From: Mucilaginibacter kameinonensis
Lineage (GTDB): Bacteria > Bacteroidota > Bacteroidia > Sphingobacteriales > Sphingobacteriaceae
Direction of reading: 5' to 3'
DNA length: 64,000 nucleotides
Assembly: GCF_003675385.1 (NCBI RefSeq)
Contig: NZ_RCWZ01000003.1
Location: 558,001 to 622,000 of the forward strand
In this document: positions 16,254-26,002 of the stretch, piece by piece
Layout of the letters: each line of letters opens with the position of its first letter
Numbering within the stretch: position 1 is the first letter of the stretch
The notes under the pieces: model-generated
What the model saw: the letters and a program-made list of their open reading frames with translations, nothing else
Database searches by the model: none
What the model was told of the DNA's origin: nothing
Translations under genes and position numbers: made by a program

Positions 16254-17804
16254 ATGAAAAAGAACCCGTTTTTACAACTCGGCGTTATCGCTTTGTCTTT
16301 ATTGAGCTCGGCATCCTACGGGCAAACAGGTACACTTAATATCAGTACCGATTCAAAAACAACTATCAGCAAACATATTTACGGTCAGTTTGCCGAGCAC
16401 CTTGGCCATGGCATTTATGGTGGTTTCTGGGTTGATAAAACCCTGCCCGTAAAAAAGCAAGACCGTATCAGGCTTGATATTGTTGATGCCCTCAAAAAGA
16501 TAAAGATCCCTAACCTGCGCTGGCCAGGCGGCTGCTTTGCCGATGAGTATCACTGGCGCGATGGTATTGGTCCAGCAACCGAACGCCCGCGCATGGTAAA
16601 CACCAACTGGGGCGGCATTACTGAGGATAACAGCTTTGGCACACACGAGTTTTTGGAATTATGCGATTTATTGGGTTGTGAGCCTTACATTGCCGGTAAC
16701 GTAGGCAGTGGCACCGTTGACGAAATGTCTAAATGGATTGAATACCTTAACTCAAACAGTACCAGCACCGTGGTACAGCTACGTAAAAAGAATGGTCATC
16801 CGGCCCCTTATAAAGTAACATTTTGGGGTGTAGGTAACGAGAGCTGGGGTTGCGGTGGTAACATGACACCCGAATATTACACCGACTTATTTAAACGCTA
16901 TGCTTCATTCGCGAAAGATTACCCGGGCGCCAGACTTAAAAAAATAGCCAGCGGACCAAACTCCGACGATTACCACTGGACAGAGGTTTGTATGAAAAAC
17001 ATCCCCAACTGGATGATGTCGGGTTTATCATTACATTATTATACTATACCAACCGGCAACTGGGGCAAAAAAGGTTCGGCGACTGATTTTAGCGAGAAAG
17101 AATATTTTGGCACCATGGTTAACTGCCTAAAAATGGAAGAGCTGGTTACCAAGCACTCGGCCATTATGGACAAATACGATCCTGAAAAAAAGGTAGCACT
17201 TGTTGTTGACGAATGGGGCGTTTGGACAGATCCTGAACCAGGCACAAATCCGGGTTTCCTTTATCAGCAAAACAGCTTACGCGATGCTTTGATAGCCGGC
17301 ACAACGCTCAATATATTTAACAACCACAGCGATCGTGTTAGAATGGCCGCGCTTGCACAAACCATCAACGTATTGCAGGCATTAATATTAACCGATAAAG
17401 AAAAAATGGTGCTTACACCCACTTACCATGTGTTTGACATGTATAAGGTGCACCAGGATGCCAAATACCTGCCTATTAAACTAAGTGTACCTGATTATGA
17501 AGTTGATGGTAAAAAGATTGAAGCGGTAAATGCTTCTGCCTCACAGGATGCATCAGGCAAAGTACATATCTCATTAGTAAACCTTGATCCGCATAATACT
17601 ATCACCATTACAACCGGCCTTAGCGATGTAAAATGGCAAACTGTTAGCGGCCAGGTATTAACTTCGGCTAATTTAACTGATGTGAATACATTTAAAGATA
17701 CTAACAAGATCCACCTGAGCACTTTCAGCGGCGCTAAAAAAGACGGCGACAAACTGGTGGTAAGTCTGCCTGCAAAATCTGTAGTAACACTTGAATTAAA
17801 ATAA
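16254..17804 (+). CDS. Alpha-L-arabinofuranosidase (GH51), exported
   Basis: A 516-residue protein with a Sec signal peptide (residues 1 to about 23, ending SYGQ) and a complete GH51 catalytic (beta/alpha)8 barrel plus C-terminal beta domain. The catalytic acid/base is E196 in VGNESWG and the nucleophile is E320 in VVDEWGVW; NLRWPGGCFADEYHW is the family substrate-site motif. It should release terminal alpha-L-arabinofuranosyl residues from arabinoxylan or arabinan in the periplasm. It stands alone, with no Sus genes adjacent, and ends in a strong bidirectional terminator. Confidence 0.95.
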   Translation: MKKNPFLQLGVIALSLLSSASYGQTGTLNISTDSKTTISKHIYGQFAEHLGHGIYGGFWVDKTLPVKKQDRIRLDIVDALKKIKIPNLRWPGGCFADEYHWRDGIGPATERPRMVNTNWGGITEDNSFGTHEFLELCDLLGCEPYIAGNVGSGTVDEMSKWIEYLNSNSTSTVVQLRKKNGHPAPYKVTFWGVGNESWGCGGNMTPEYYTDLFKRYASFAKDYPGARLKKIASGPNSDDYHWTEVCMKNIPNWMMSGLSLHYYTIPTGNWGKKGSATDFSEKEYFGTMVNCLKMEELVTKHSAIMDKYDPEKKVALVVDEWGVWTDPEPGTNPGFLYQQNSLRDALIAGTTLNIFNNHSDRVRMAALAQTINVLQALILTDKEKMVLTPTYHVFDMYKVHQDAKYLPIKLSVPDYEVDGKKIEAVNASASQDASGKVHISLVNLDPHNTITITTGLSDVKWQTVSGQVLTSANLTDVNTFKDTNKIHLSTFSGAKKDGDKLVVSLPAKSVVTLELK

Positions 17805-17826
17805 ACACCCTTTTCCCTAAAAAGCA

Positions 17827-17853
17827 AACGGCCGGGCAAATTGCCCGGCCGTT
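17827..17853. terminator. Bidirectional terminator between GH51 and the redoxin-like gene
   Basis: Arms AACGGCCGGGCAA and TTGCCCGGCCGTT are perfect 13-base complements around one central base, followed by TTT on the plus strand and preceded by A-rich sequence on the other. It lies between converging genes and can serve both. Confidence 0.9.
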
Positions 17854-17881
17854 TTTATGATAAGATCTTTATACATTTTTC

Positions 17882-18526
17882 TTATGCCGATCTGCGGCTA
17901 TTGCTGATCAGTGCCGATTCATATACTGCACTAATAATATCCTCAGCAGAAAAAGTTCCCAGGAAATCCCAGTCGATGTGGCTGTAAATAACCTGTTTTG
18001 ATGGCTCGATAATATAAGTAGCCAATAAGGGCGCGTTTTCATCGATGCCCGAAAAGCGGTCCCATACAGGGTAATCATCAGAATATACCCTAAATTGTTT
18101 TGCTATTTCATTATTGGCATCGTGATAAAAATTAAGCGTTAGACTTTGCTCCCAGGCCCATTTTTCAAGTTCCTCCGCCTGACCATCGGTGATGATAAGC
18201 AGGTTGCCCCCGCTTGCTTTAACTTCATGCTGAAGAGCATTCAATTGTTTAAGCTGCGCTAAGCCTTGTTGCCCCCAATGGTGCGAGAAAAAAGAGATCA
18301 CCAGCGGCTTACTCAATAAATTCCTTTGAGAGATAGCCCCGTGAGTTTCGGCACCATTGTAAAATTGCTGCCAGCGGCTATAATCATTGCTTAGCTTAAA
18401 CTCCGGCACAAAATTGCCTGCCTTAACCGGGTGCAACGATTTTATTTTACGAAAATTAAGATCGGGGTCGGCAACAACTTCAAGCAGATCGAAAAAAGGA
18501 TATTTATTGTGATTTGTAGTTTGCAT
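17882..18526 (-). CDS. Redoxin-like protein lacking all cysteines
   Basis: The 214-residue protein has the layout of AhpC/TSA-type redoxins: an extended N-terminal strand region (PVKAGNFVPEFKLSND), a strand LVISFFSHHWGQQGLAQL where the peroxidatic or CxxC cysteine would sit, then NLLIITDGQ, and LATYIIEPSKQVIYSH as the later strands. There is no cysteine anywhere in the protein; SHHWGQQG replaces the active-site loop. It cannot be a classical thiol peroxidase or thioredoxin. It lies downstream of a short open frame that ends in four cysteine codons (18752-18781), which suggests cysteine-linked control. Confidence 0.65.
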   Translation of the reverse strand: MQTTNHNKYPFFDLLEVVADPDLNFRKIKSLHPVKAGNFVPEFKLSNDYSRWQQFYNGAETHGAISQRNLLSKPLVISFFSHHWGQQGLAQLKQLNALQHEVKASGGNLLIITDGQAEELEKWAWEQSLTLNFYHDANNEIAKQFRVYSDDYPVWDRFSGIDENAPLLATYIIEPSKQVIYSHIDWDFLGTFSAEDIISAVYESALISNSRRSA

Positions 18527-19006
18527 TTTAAATAGTTTTATGATGTTATGGATAATGTTTTAAGGTATTTGTAGTTGAGTTTTAATAAATCAACAACAGC
18601 GGCATAATCCATAAATTACCCTGTAACGTATCAGCAAGGCCGGCGGAGCACTATTGCTTATTTGTTTGTTGTGGGATGGGTTCATAAAATTCTTTTAATT
18701 ATATAGTGAGGTCAGTAATTTTAATTGAGCTTGAGTAACGCGGAGAGGATCTCAACAGCAGCAACACACGGGCATATACATCCCGCTCCTATCTTGAGCC
18801 GATATGTACTTGTTGTCGATGATTAAATTATTGCCCGTCATGTATTTTTGAATGTTACGCAACAAATATACTATAATATCTATAAACTTAGTAGAATTTA
18901 TTAAAAATATTATTTCCTCTCTTTTTAGCGGGCTGATATTTGCCACCCCCGTCCCTATTAAAACAAAACCTTGTAATTTGCGTTCCGTATAACCAATAAA
19001 TTAACT
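18527..19006. other. Intergenic region between divergent genes, holds the Cys leader
   Basis: This 480-base stretch separates the redoxin-like gene (minus) from the L,D-transpeptidase gene (plus). Besides the Cys leader it contains a TCTACTAAGTTTATAGA quasi-palindrome near 18880-18896 on the minus strand, some 100 bases upstream of the leader, a possible regulator site or promoter part. No other gene is seen. Confidence 0.45.
18752..18781 (-). promoter_or_regulatory. Putative cysteine leader peptide MYMPVCCCC
   Basis: A nine-codon open frame on the minus strand, ATG TAT ATG CCC GTG then TGT TGC TGC TGT TGA. An AGGAG Shine-Dalgarno-like sequence lies four bases before the ATG, unusual in this AT-rich phylum where such sites are rare. 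It lies about 225 bases upstream of the redoxin-like gene on the same strand. Runs of Cys codons next to a stop are what is expected of a leader that senses Cys-tRNA supply, as reported for polycysteine uORFs in mycobacteria. The reading frame is open upstream (to 18946), but the extended version lacks a good start signal. Confidence 0.5.
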
Positions 19007-20665
19007 ATGCAGAACAGGCTAAAACCACAGTATATCATACTCCTTATTTTAAGCGTTTTAGCCCTATCTAACTGTAAAAACGGCAGCAAAAAACATCATA
19101 CCTTAAAAGCCGACTCCCTTAAAAAGAAAATGGCTAAGGAGTGGACCAAAACCATTCCGGGTAACTTTAGTAATCAAACAGAGTTGGTATTTGACAGTGC
19201 ACAGATTGTTACCTTTCTGCAAAAACATCCTGATTTGACCCCATATGAGCAGGATCTCAGGAATTTTTACCGCAAGCGTAAATTTGCTTATGCCTGGTAT
19301 GAAAAAGGTATACTCATTGAACAGGCAGGCAACCTGAACGACAGGTTAATGAACCTGCAAAATGAAGGTATATATAAAGGTATCCCCTACCAAAAAGATT
19401 TAGACTCGCTGATATTTGATAGTCACTCCAAATCAAAAATTAAAAAGCCCGACGTTGGTACCGAATTAATGCTCACGGCGCAATACTTCGCGTTTTCAAA
19501 AGTGGCTTTCCGGGGTATGAGCGATTCTGTTAGCCGCGCGGTAAACTGGTTTCTTCCACGCAAAAAAATAGCTTATGATGATTACCTGGATACATTACTT
19601 AAAAAAACGTCAAAAGAATCAACTACTATAAATGAGCCGGTGTATCGTCAATACGACTTGCTGAAAAACTTCCTGGCCAAATACCGTGCGCTTGATGCTC
19701 ATGAAAGCTGGGAACCAATCAAGATCAGCAAAAAACTTAAACCAGGTGACTCATCTGCTGTAGTTGCACTAATAAAAACAAGACTTTATAAACTGGAAGA
19801 TTTTAAGGGTGATACGCTAAGCAACATCTTTGATGATGAGCTTAAAACCGCGATAACCCAATTTCAGCAAAGGCACGGCCTCAGCGCCGATGGCTTACCC
19901 GGCCCCGGAACCATTGCTGAAATGAATGTTCCGCTTAAATCGAGGATCAAACAGATCATAGTAAACATGGAGCGCTGCCGCTGGCTGCCGGTAAGCTTAA
20001 ACAGCGAATATCTTGCAGTTAATATCCCGGAGTTTAAGCTGCATGTTTACCGTGGCGACAGCCTTTTATGGAGCTGCAATGTAGTAGTTGGCCAAAAGGT
20101 ACATCAAACAGTTATTTTTTATGGCGAGATGCAATATGTGGTTTTCAGCCCCTACTGGAATGTACCCGAAAGCATTGTCCGTGCCGAAGTACTTCCGGCC
20201 ATAAGAAGCAACCATAATTATCTTAATGAACATAATATGGTTATGGCCGGCAAAGAAAATGGACTACCGATAATTCAGCAAAAACCGGGGCCTTCAAACT
20301 CATTGGGGCTGGTTAAATTCCTGTTTCCCAATAGCTATAATATATATCTCCACGACACTCCTTCAAGATCGCTTTTCGGCGAATCGTCACGCGCTTTTAG
20401 CCATGGTTGCATCCGCGTTGGCGAGCCGGCCAAACTTGCATCATTTGTGTTAAACTACGATAGCACATGGACAGCGCCCCGAATTAATAAAGCGATGCAT
20501 TTAGGCAAAGAGCAGGTAGTAAAGCTTAAGAAAAAGCTACCCGTATTTATAGCTTACTTTACGGCCTTCACCGACAGGAATAATCTTCTGAATTTCCGCA
20601 AAGATATTTATGACCGTGATGACCAGCTTGCATCCATGATTATGTCGGGCACTGGACAATATTAA
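19007..20665 (+). CDS. L,D-transpeptidase (YcbB/LdtD-like) lipoprotein
   Basis: The 552-residue protein starts with a lipoprotein signal (LLILSVLALSNC, lipobox cysteine near residue 23). Then come the L,D-transpeptidase scaffold domain (about 50-240), a peptidoglycan-binding repeat (VALIKTRLYKLEDF to DGLPGPGTIAEMN, about 255-305) and the YkuD catalytic domain with SHGCIRV, C468 being the nucleophile and H466 next to it. It cross-links peptidoglycan by 3-3 bonds or attaches proteins to it at the periplasmic face. The architecture and length are those of the YcbB group. Confidence 0.93.
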   Translation: MQNRLKPQYIILLILSVLALSNCKNGSKKHHTLKADSLKKKMAKEWTKTIPGNFSNQTELVFDSAQIVTFLQKHPDLTPYEQDLRNFYRKRKFAYAWYEKGILIEQAGNLNDRLMNLQNEGIYKGIPYQKDLDSLIFDSHSKSKIKKPDVGTELMLTAQYFAFSKVAFRGMSDSVSRAVNWFLPRKKIAYDDYLDTLLKKTSKESTTINEPVYRQYDLLKNFLAKYRALDAHESWEPIKISKKLKPGDSSAVVALIKTRLYKLEDFKGDTLSNIFDDELKTAITQFQQRHGLSADGLPGPGTIAEMNVPLKSRIKQIIVNMERCRWLPVSLNSEYLAVNIPEFKLHVYRGDSLLWSCNVVVGQKVHQTVIFYGEMQYVVFSPYWNVPESIVRAEVLPAIRSNHNYLNEHNMVMAGKENGLPIIQQKPGPSNSLGLVKFLFPNSYNIYLHDTPSRSLFGESSRAFSHGCIRVGEPAKLASFVLNYDSTWTAPRINKAMHLGKEQVVKLKKKLPVFIAYFTAFTDRNNLLNFRKDIYDRDDQLASMIMSGTGQY

Positions 20666-21030
20666 ATCTCATTTTCTTCTTATTACTTCTTGCAGCAGTT
20701 TAAAATACTGGTAATTAATAATTGTAAAATATTTTTTACGGGTTTGTAGGCAATCGCTAAAATTTAATTGTCCTCACTTTAAATCACCCTTGTGCTCCCT
20801 ACAAAGGAACATTTTTCCCTTTGGCACGGTGATTCATTAACCAAACTATATGACATTATTAATAAACCCAGGAAAACTGATGCCTATGTAAAAAAAGCTT
20901 ACTCTCCCCACTACTGGCAATAATTACCCGGAGGGAATTTACTGCCCCGAAAAAAGATTTTTGAATGTTTATAACTGCGTAGTGCTTTCCAGGGTGCTTC
21001 GCTATTAACTCCCTTTAAATTCAATAAAAT
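20666..21030. other. Long leader/promoter region upstream of susC-like gene
   Basis: A 365-base stretch with no plausible gene. It must hold the promoter and untranslated leader of the SusC/SusD operon. I see no sigma/anti-sigma genes, no clear riboswitch and no strong palindrome here. Confidence 0.4.
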
Positions 21031-24000
21031 ATGAAATTTTTCAAACACCCGGTGGGTGTACACAGGCCATGGGTATCAAAATCCCTTAACCTGTGTAAAT
21101 TTGCCCTTGCAGGTATGGTGCTCTTGAACATGCAGGCTTCGGCTGCTGAAGCGCCAAAAGCAAATGCCAAATCAAACTACAATTTTAATTTAAACTTCGC
21201 CAAGCTTACCGGTAAGGTAGTTGACGAAAAAGGCGAAGCGCTTGTAGGCGTAAGCATCAGAATTAAAGGTACTACCACTGGTACCCAAACGGATGCAAAC
21301 GGTAACTTTACACTTGATGTGCAGCCCAATGCCGTATTAACCGTAAGCTATATTGGTTACGGCACCAAAGATGTTGCCGTGGGAGGTAAATCAACAATAA
21401 CAATTACCTTAAACTCAAATACTAACCTGAACGAGGTTGTGGTAACGGCTTTAGGTATTAAAAAAGAAGAGAAAAAGTTAGGTTACGCAGTAACAACAGT
21501 TAAAGGCGACCTGCTTGACAAAGCTAAAGAATCAAACATTGCTTACTCATTAGAAGGTCGCGTAGCGGGTGTAAGCATCAGCGGTGTAAGCGGCGGTCCG
21601 GGTTCTTCGGCACGTATCTTATTACGTGGTGTAACCAGCGGATCTGCAGGTTCTCCGTTATTTGTTATCAACGGTGTACCAATGGATAACTCTTCACGTG
21701 GTACATCAGGCGAATGGGGCGGCGCTGATTATGGCGATGGTATCGCTAACATTAACCCGGATGATGTTGAAACCATGACCGTACTTAAAGGTCAATCGGC
21801 TTCAGCTTTGTACGGTGCCCGCGCAGCTAACGGTGTTATTTTGATCACTACCAAAGGTGGTAAAAAGAACTCTGGTTTTGGTGTTGAGGTTAACAGCAAC
21901 TATCAGGCCGACAAACCTATCAACTACGAAGATTTCCAAACTCAATATGGCCAGGGCGAGCATGGTGTAAGGCCGGCTAACGTAGCTGCTGCCATATCAA
22001 CCGGTAACTTAGGCTGGGGCGAAAAACTGGACGGTCAACCAACAATCCAGTTTGATGGTAAAATGTACCCATATTCAAACAAGAGCAATTATCTTGATTT
22101 TTACCGTACAGGCAACACCTTCACCAATACCGTATCATTTGACGGTGGTAATGAAACAGGCGCTTTCAGGTTATCATTATCTGATGCACATGCTAATTCA
22201 ATTGTGCCAAACAGTAATTTAGACAGGAAAACCTTCAACTTAAACGCTAATCAAAACGTTACCGATAAGTTGAACATTGCTGTTGTTGCTAACTACCTGG
22301 TTGAAAACTCTAAAAACAGGCCAAGCTTGAGTGATGGTCCGGGTAACCCTAACAACGTACTGTTCCTTGCCGCCAACGAAGACCAAGCTGCATTAAGCCC
22401 AGGTACAACCGCTTCTGGTGCCGAGCAACAGTGGAACAATGACATTTACGTTACCAACCCTTACTTTGCTGCAAATAACTTCATCAATAACACCGGCAGG
22501 AAACGTTTAATTTCATCATTAACTGCCCGTTATGATTTCACAAAATGGATTTATTTACAAGGCCGTATCGGTTATGACAACATTAACGATAGCCGCTTCA
22601 AAGTAACCCCTACCGGTACTGCTTATTCAAGCAATGCTGCGGGTGGTTTAGATGAGCAATCAACCGCACAACAATACGAATTAAACTACGACGTATTATT
22701 TGGTGTAAAGCATGACATTGTGAAAGACCTGTTATCATTTGATTTTACAGGTGGTGGTAACATCCGCAAAAACAGCTATACTTATACCAGCTTAAGCGGC
22801 GGTCCGTTTATTTTGCCTTACTTCTATAGCTATTCAAACCTGCAAACTAAAAATGCGGCAAGCTATACCTTCAATCAATCAGAAGTTCATTCAGCTTATT
22901 ATACTGCAGACTTTTCACTTAAAAATTACTTAGTGTTAAGCACCAGCGGTCGTTATGACACCTACTCTACCCTATATCCGGTAGTTGTTAAAGGTAATGG
23001 TGGGCTGTTTGCACCTTCAGCATCTGCAAGCTTTATCTTCTCTGAATTTACACACTGGCCTGCTCTTGACTTTGGTAAACTTCGCGTTTCATATGCACAA
23101 ACCAGCGGTGAGCCAACTGATAAATACATCACTCAACAGTACTATAACATCAACAACCCTGTTAATGGTGTAGTTACAGGCGGTTTTTCAGGCGATCTTC
23201 CAAACTACTTCCTGAAACCATTTACTTTAACAGAAACTGAGGTTGGTACCGAAATGAAATTCTTTAACGGTCGTGCTGGTTTAGATGTGGCTTATTTCCA
23301 CCGCAAAACCAAAAACGAAATCCTTAAAGGTTCATTGGACGTAGCTACAGGTTATAACACCCGTTACATCGGTACCCAGTCATTCCAGAACAATGGTATT
23401 GAGGTTGAGTTAAAAGGCACACCAGTTCAAACTTCATCATTCTCATGGTCACCATCAATAAACTTCACCTATGTTAAAAACAAGGTATTGAAAACTGATG
23501 ATGCTATGACAACTCAAGGTTTAGGTACTTACAGGCCATTAAATGCTAACCTTGCATTTGTGGTTGGCTTACCTGGCCCACAAGTTATGGCTACCGATTA
23601 CAAACGTAATGCTTCAGGTCAAATCATTTTTGATGCAAACGGCTTACCTGAATCAGATGGAGTGCGCAGGGCCCACGGCACAACCGTTCCGAAAATTTAC
23701 GGTGGTTTTAATAACGATTTCAGCTACAAACACATCAACTTATCATTCCTGGTTGATTACAGGTTTGGCAATAAAGTGTTATCAGCAACCAACTACTATA
23801 GCATGTACCGCGGTTTAAACAAAGCAACTTTGGTTGGTCGTGAAGGTGGTGTAGTGGGTGACGGTGTAACTGAAGACGGCCAAAAAAATACCAAATCAGT
23901 TGAGGCAGAGGTTTACTACCAGGCTTTAGCGCAAAGGGTATCAGCACTTAACGTGCTTGATGGCAGCTTCATCAAATTACGCCAGGTTACTTTAGGTTAT

Positions 24001-24213
24001 ACATTTACCAGAGGCTTCCTTACCGGCACTCCATTTAGCGGTGTAACTATTTCAGCGGTAGGTCGTAACCTTTGGACAATTATGAAACATACCAACAACA
24101 TCGATCCTGAATCGGGCTTTGCTAACAGCGTAGCTTATGCAGGTATTGAAGGTACCAGCTTACCAAGCACACGTACCTACGGTATAAATGTTAACTTTAA
24201 ACTTAAAAAATAA
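21031..24213 (+). CDS. SusC/RagA family TonB-linked outer membrane transporter
   Basis: The 1060-residue protein has an N-terminal signal region ending near AEAPKA, a carboxypeptidase-D-like regulatory domain (KLTGKVVDEKGEALVGVSI, about 58-135), a TonB plug domain (LRGVTSGSAGSPLFVINGVP and VLKGQSASALYGARAANGVI, about 140-285) and a 22-strand barrel ending NVNFKLKK. It lacks the STN domain that signals to anti-sigma factors. With the SusD lipoprotein, which begins eight bases after its stop, it imports a glycan or peptide ligand. No glycosidase or regulator lies in the operon, and the CRTAC1/haloperoxidase genes follow after a terminator. Confidence 0.95.
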   Translation: MKFFKHPVGVHRPWVSKSLNLCKFALAGMVLLNMQASAAEAPKANAKSNYNFNLNFAKLTGKVVDEKGEALVGVSIRIKGTTTGTQTDANGNFTLDVQPNAVLTVSYIGYGTKDVAVGGKSTITITLNSNTNLNEVVVTALGIKKEEKKLGYAVTTVKGDLLDKAKESNIAYSLEGRVAGVSISGVSGGPGSSARILLRGVTSGSAGSPLFVINGVPMDNSSRGTSGEWGGADYGDGIANINPDDVETMTVLKGQSASALYGARAANGVILITTKGGKKNSGFGVEVNSNYQADKPINYEDFQTQYGQGEHGVRPANVAAAISTGNLGWGEKLDGQPTIQFDGKMYPYSNKSNYLDFYRTGNTFTNTVSFDGGNETGAFRLSLSDAHANSIVPNSNLDRKTFNLNANQNVTDKLNIAVVANYLVENSKNRPSLSDGPGNPNNVLFLAANEDQAALSPGTTASGAEQQWNNDIYVTNPYFAANNFINNTGRKRLISSLTARYDFTKWIYLQGRIGYDNINDSRFKVTPTGTAYSSNAAGGLDEQSTAQQYELNYDVLFGVKHDIVKDLLSFDFTGGGNIRKNSYTYTSLSGGPFILPYFYSYSNLQTKNAASYTFNQSEVHSAYYTADFSLKNYLVLSTSGRYDTYSTLYPVVVKGNGGLFAPSASASFIFSEFTHWPALDFGKLRVSYAQTSGEPTDKYITQQYYNINNPVNGVVTGGFSGDLPNYFLKPFTLTETEVGTEMKFFNGRAGLDVAYFHRKTKNEILKGSLDVATGYNTRYIGTQSFQNNGIEVELKGTPVQTSSFSWSPSINFTYVKNKVLKTDDAMTTQGLGTYRPLNANLAFVVGLPGPQVMATDYKRNASGQIIFDANGLPESDGVRRAHGTTVPKIYGGFNNDFSYKHINLSFLVDYRFGNKVLSATNYYSMYRGLNKATLVGREGGVVGDGVTEDGQKNTKSVEAEVYYQALAQRVSALNVLDGSFIKLRQVTLGYTFTRGFLTGTPFSGVTISAVGRNLWTIMKHTNNIDPESGFANSVAYAGIEGTSLPSTRTYGINVNFKLKK

Positions 24214-24220
24214 CAGAGAG

Positions 24221-25846
24221 ATGAAAAAACGACTCATATATAGCGGTTTATGTTTAGCCGCGGCTCTTGTTTCGGGTTGTACAAAAGATTTCACCAAGAT
24301 AAACACAAACCCAAATGCTACTTCAGCAGCCGTGTTTAATCCTAACTTTCTTTTAGCACAAGCCCAGATCCAGTATTCACAAACTGGTTACGATCAGCTG
24401 CTTTATCAAAGCATGTGGTCACAATCGTTAGCTTCAACTTACGATTATTATGGCAACGGCGATAAATACATCTATAAAGGTTCATTCAATGATTACAAAG
24501 CAAGGGTTTATAACAGCGGATACTCTGCTGAAACACTTGTACAGGAAATGAAAAACCTTACCGATGGTAAAGCTGAGTACGCCAACTTAAACAAAATTGC
24601 CACCATCATGAAGGTGTTCATCTTACAGCGTGTAACAGATGCTTATGGTGATGTTCCTTATTCTGAAGCAGGTATGGCTAAACAAGGTATCTTTACCCCT
24701 AAGTTTGACAAGCAGCAGGATATTTACAACGCTATGTTGGCTGATCTTGATGGCGCTACTGCAGGTCTTGATGCATCAAAAGACAAACCAAGCTCTGATC
24801 TTTTCTACACAGGTGATATCACCAAATGGAAAAAATTAGGTTACTCGTTAATGGTACGTGTTGCTATGCGTTTGACTAAAGTTGACGCTGCTACTGCTCA
24901 AAAATATGTTGAAAAAGCATATGCAGGCGGAACTATGGCCAGCATTGATGATAACGCTAAAGTAAAAACTGATAACGCTAATGGTAACTCAAACAGCACC
25001 ATCAACGCGTTAACTGTTCCTGACGATTTCAGGGAAGTACGCTGGTCAAAAACCTTGATCGACTACATGCAAACCACTGCCGATCCACGGATTTCAGCTA
25101 TCGCTGAGGTTGCATCAGGAACCGGTAAAGCAGCTAACTCAAACGAAACCGTTGCCGGTAATAACGATGCATCTGTTCAACACGGTATGCCAAACGGTTA
25201 TGACCTTAACGGTGGTGCTACTGATATCAGCAAAGCACCTGGTTATCCGGGTACTTCACCTGCCGATCCAACAGTTGCAAATGATGCTGCTGCACCAGAT
25301 GGCAAATACTCACGCCCAAGGTTGCAGGTTTACTATACTTCAAGCACCAGCATTAACCCTGTTGACAAAAGCGGTATCAATATGCTTTTAACCTACGGCG
25401 AAACCGAGTTGTTATTGGCAGAAGCAGCAACAAGAGGCTGGAATACAGGTACTGCAGCAACACACTATGCAAACGCGCTTGTTGCCAATCAGCTTGAGCT
25501 TGCTCAATTCAACGCGACTGCTACCATAAACAGTGCTACTGCTACTGCTTATGCAGCAGCACACCCATTGCTACCGGCTACAGCATTGCAACAAATCAAT
25601 ATGGAATACTACGTTGAAACATCTTCAACATTTATCCATAACGAAACATGGGCTAACTGGAGAAGAACAGGTATACCTGTTCTTACACCGGTTAAATATG
25701 TTGGTCAGTTTACTGATGGTTCAATTCCACGCCGTATTATATATCCGCTTACCCTGATCACTACCAACACTGCTAATTACAACGCAGCTGTTGCAAGCCT
25801 GTCAGGCGGCGATAACTTTACGTCACGCGTTTGGTGGGATAAATAA
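24221..25846 (+). CDS. SusD/RagB-like nutrient-binding outer membrane lipoprotein
   Basis: Start taken at the ATG at 24221 (MKKRLIYSG), giving a lipoprotein signal with SGC at about residue 20; an earlier in-frame start would overlap susC. The sequence TKDFTKINTNPNATS and the helix-rich (TPR-like) fold with LLTYGETELLLAEAATRGW and NMEYYVETSSTFIHNETWANWRRTG place it in the SusD-like 2 / SusD superfamily that binds the substrate on the cell surface and closes the lid of SusC. It is followed by a strong terminator. Confidence 0.94.
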   Translation: MKKRLIYSGLCLAAALVSGCTKDFTKINTNPNATSAAVFNPNFLLAQAQIQYSQTGYDQLLYQSMWSQSLASTYDYYGNGDKYIYKGSFNDYKARVYNSGYSAETLVQEMKNLTDGKAEYANLNKIATIMKVFILQRVTDAYGDVPYSEAGMAKQGIFTPKFDKQQDIYNAMLADLDGATAGLDASKDKPSSDLFYTGDITKWKKLGYSLMVRVAMRLTKVDAATAQKYVEKAYAGGTMASIDDNAKVKTDNANGNSNSTINALTVPDDFREVRWSKTLIDYMQTTADPRISAIAEVASGTGKAANSNETVAGNNDASVQHGMPNGYDLNGGATDISKAPGYPGTSPADPTVANDAAAPDGKYSRPRLQVYYTSSTSINPVDKSGINMLLTYGETELLLAEAATRGWNTGTAATHYANALVANQLELAQFNATATINSATATAYAAAHPLLPATALQQINMEYYVETSSTFIHNETWANWRRTGIPVLTPVKYVGQFTDGSIPRRIIYPLTLITTNTANYNAAVASLSGGDNFTSRVWWDK

Positions 25847-25870
25847 TAATACCCCTCTATAAATTCCCTT

Positions 25871-25906
25871 AAAAAACAAGGCTATGGCTTCATAGCCTTG
25901 TTTTTT
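25871..25906 (+). terminator. Rho-independent terminator of the susC/susD-like operon
   Basis: Sixteen-base perfect arms AAAAAACAAGGCTATG (25871-25886) and CATAGCCTTGTTTTTT (25891-25906) with a GCTT loop, 24 bases after the SusD stop. Confidence 0.95.
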
Positions 25907-26002
25907 AGTTTTACAACAAAAAGGATTAATAATCCGGTGGCAATTATCAATACAAATAATTAAATTTAAATCCCCTGCAACCCGGAAAAATAAAATCTGT
26001 TG

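Noticed and set aside
17882..18526. Peroxiredoxin function
   Set aside because: The catalytic cysteine and all other cysteines are missing.
18752..18946. 64-residue version of the Cys leader frame
   Set aside because: The upstream part has no ribosome site and looks random; only the last nine codons, preceded by AGGAG, are supported.
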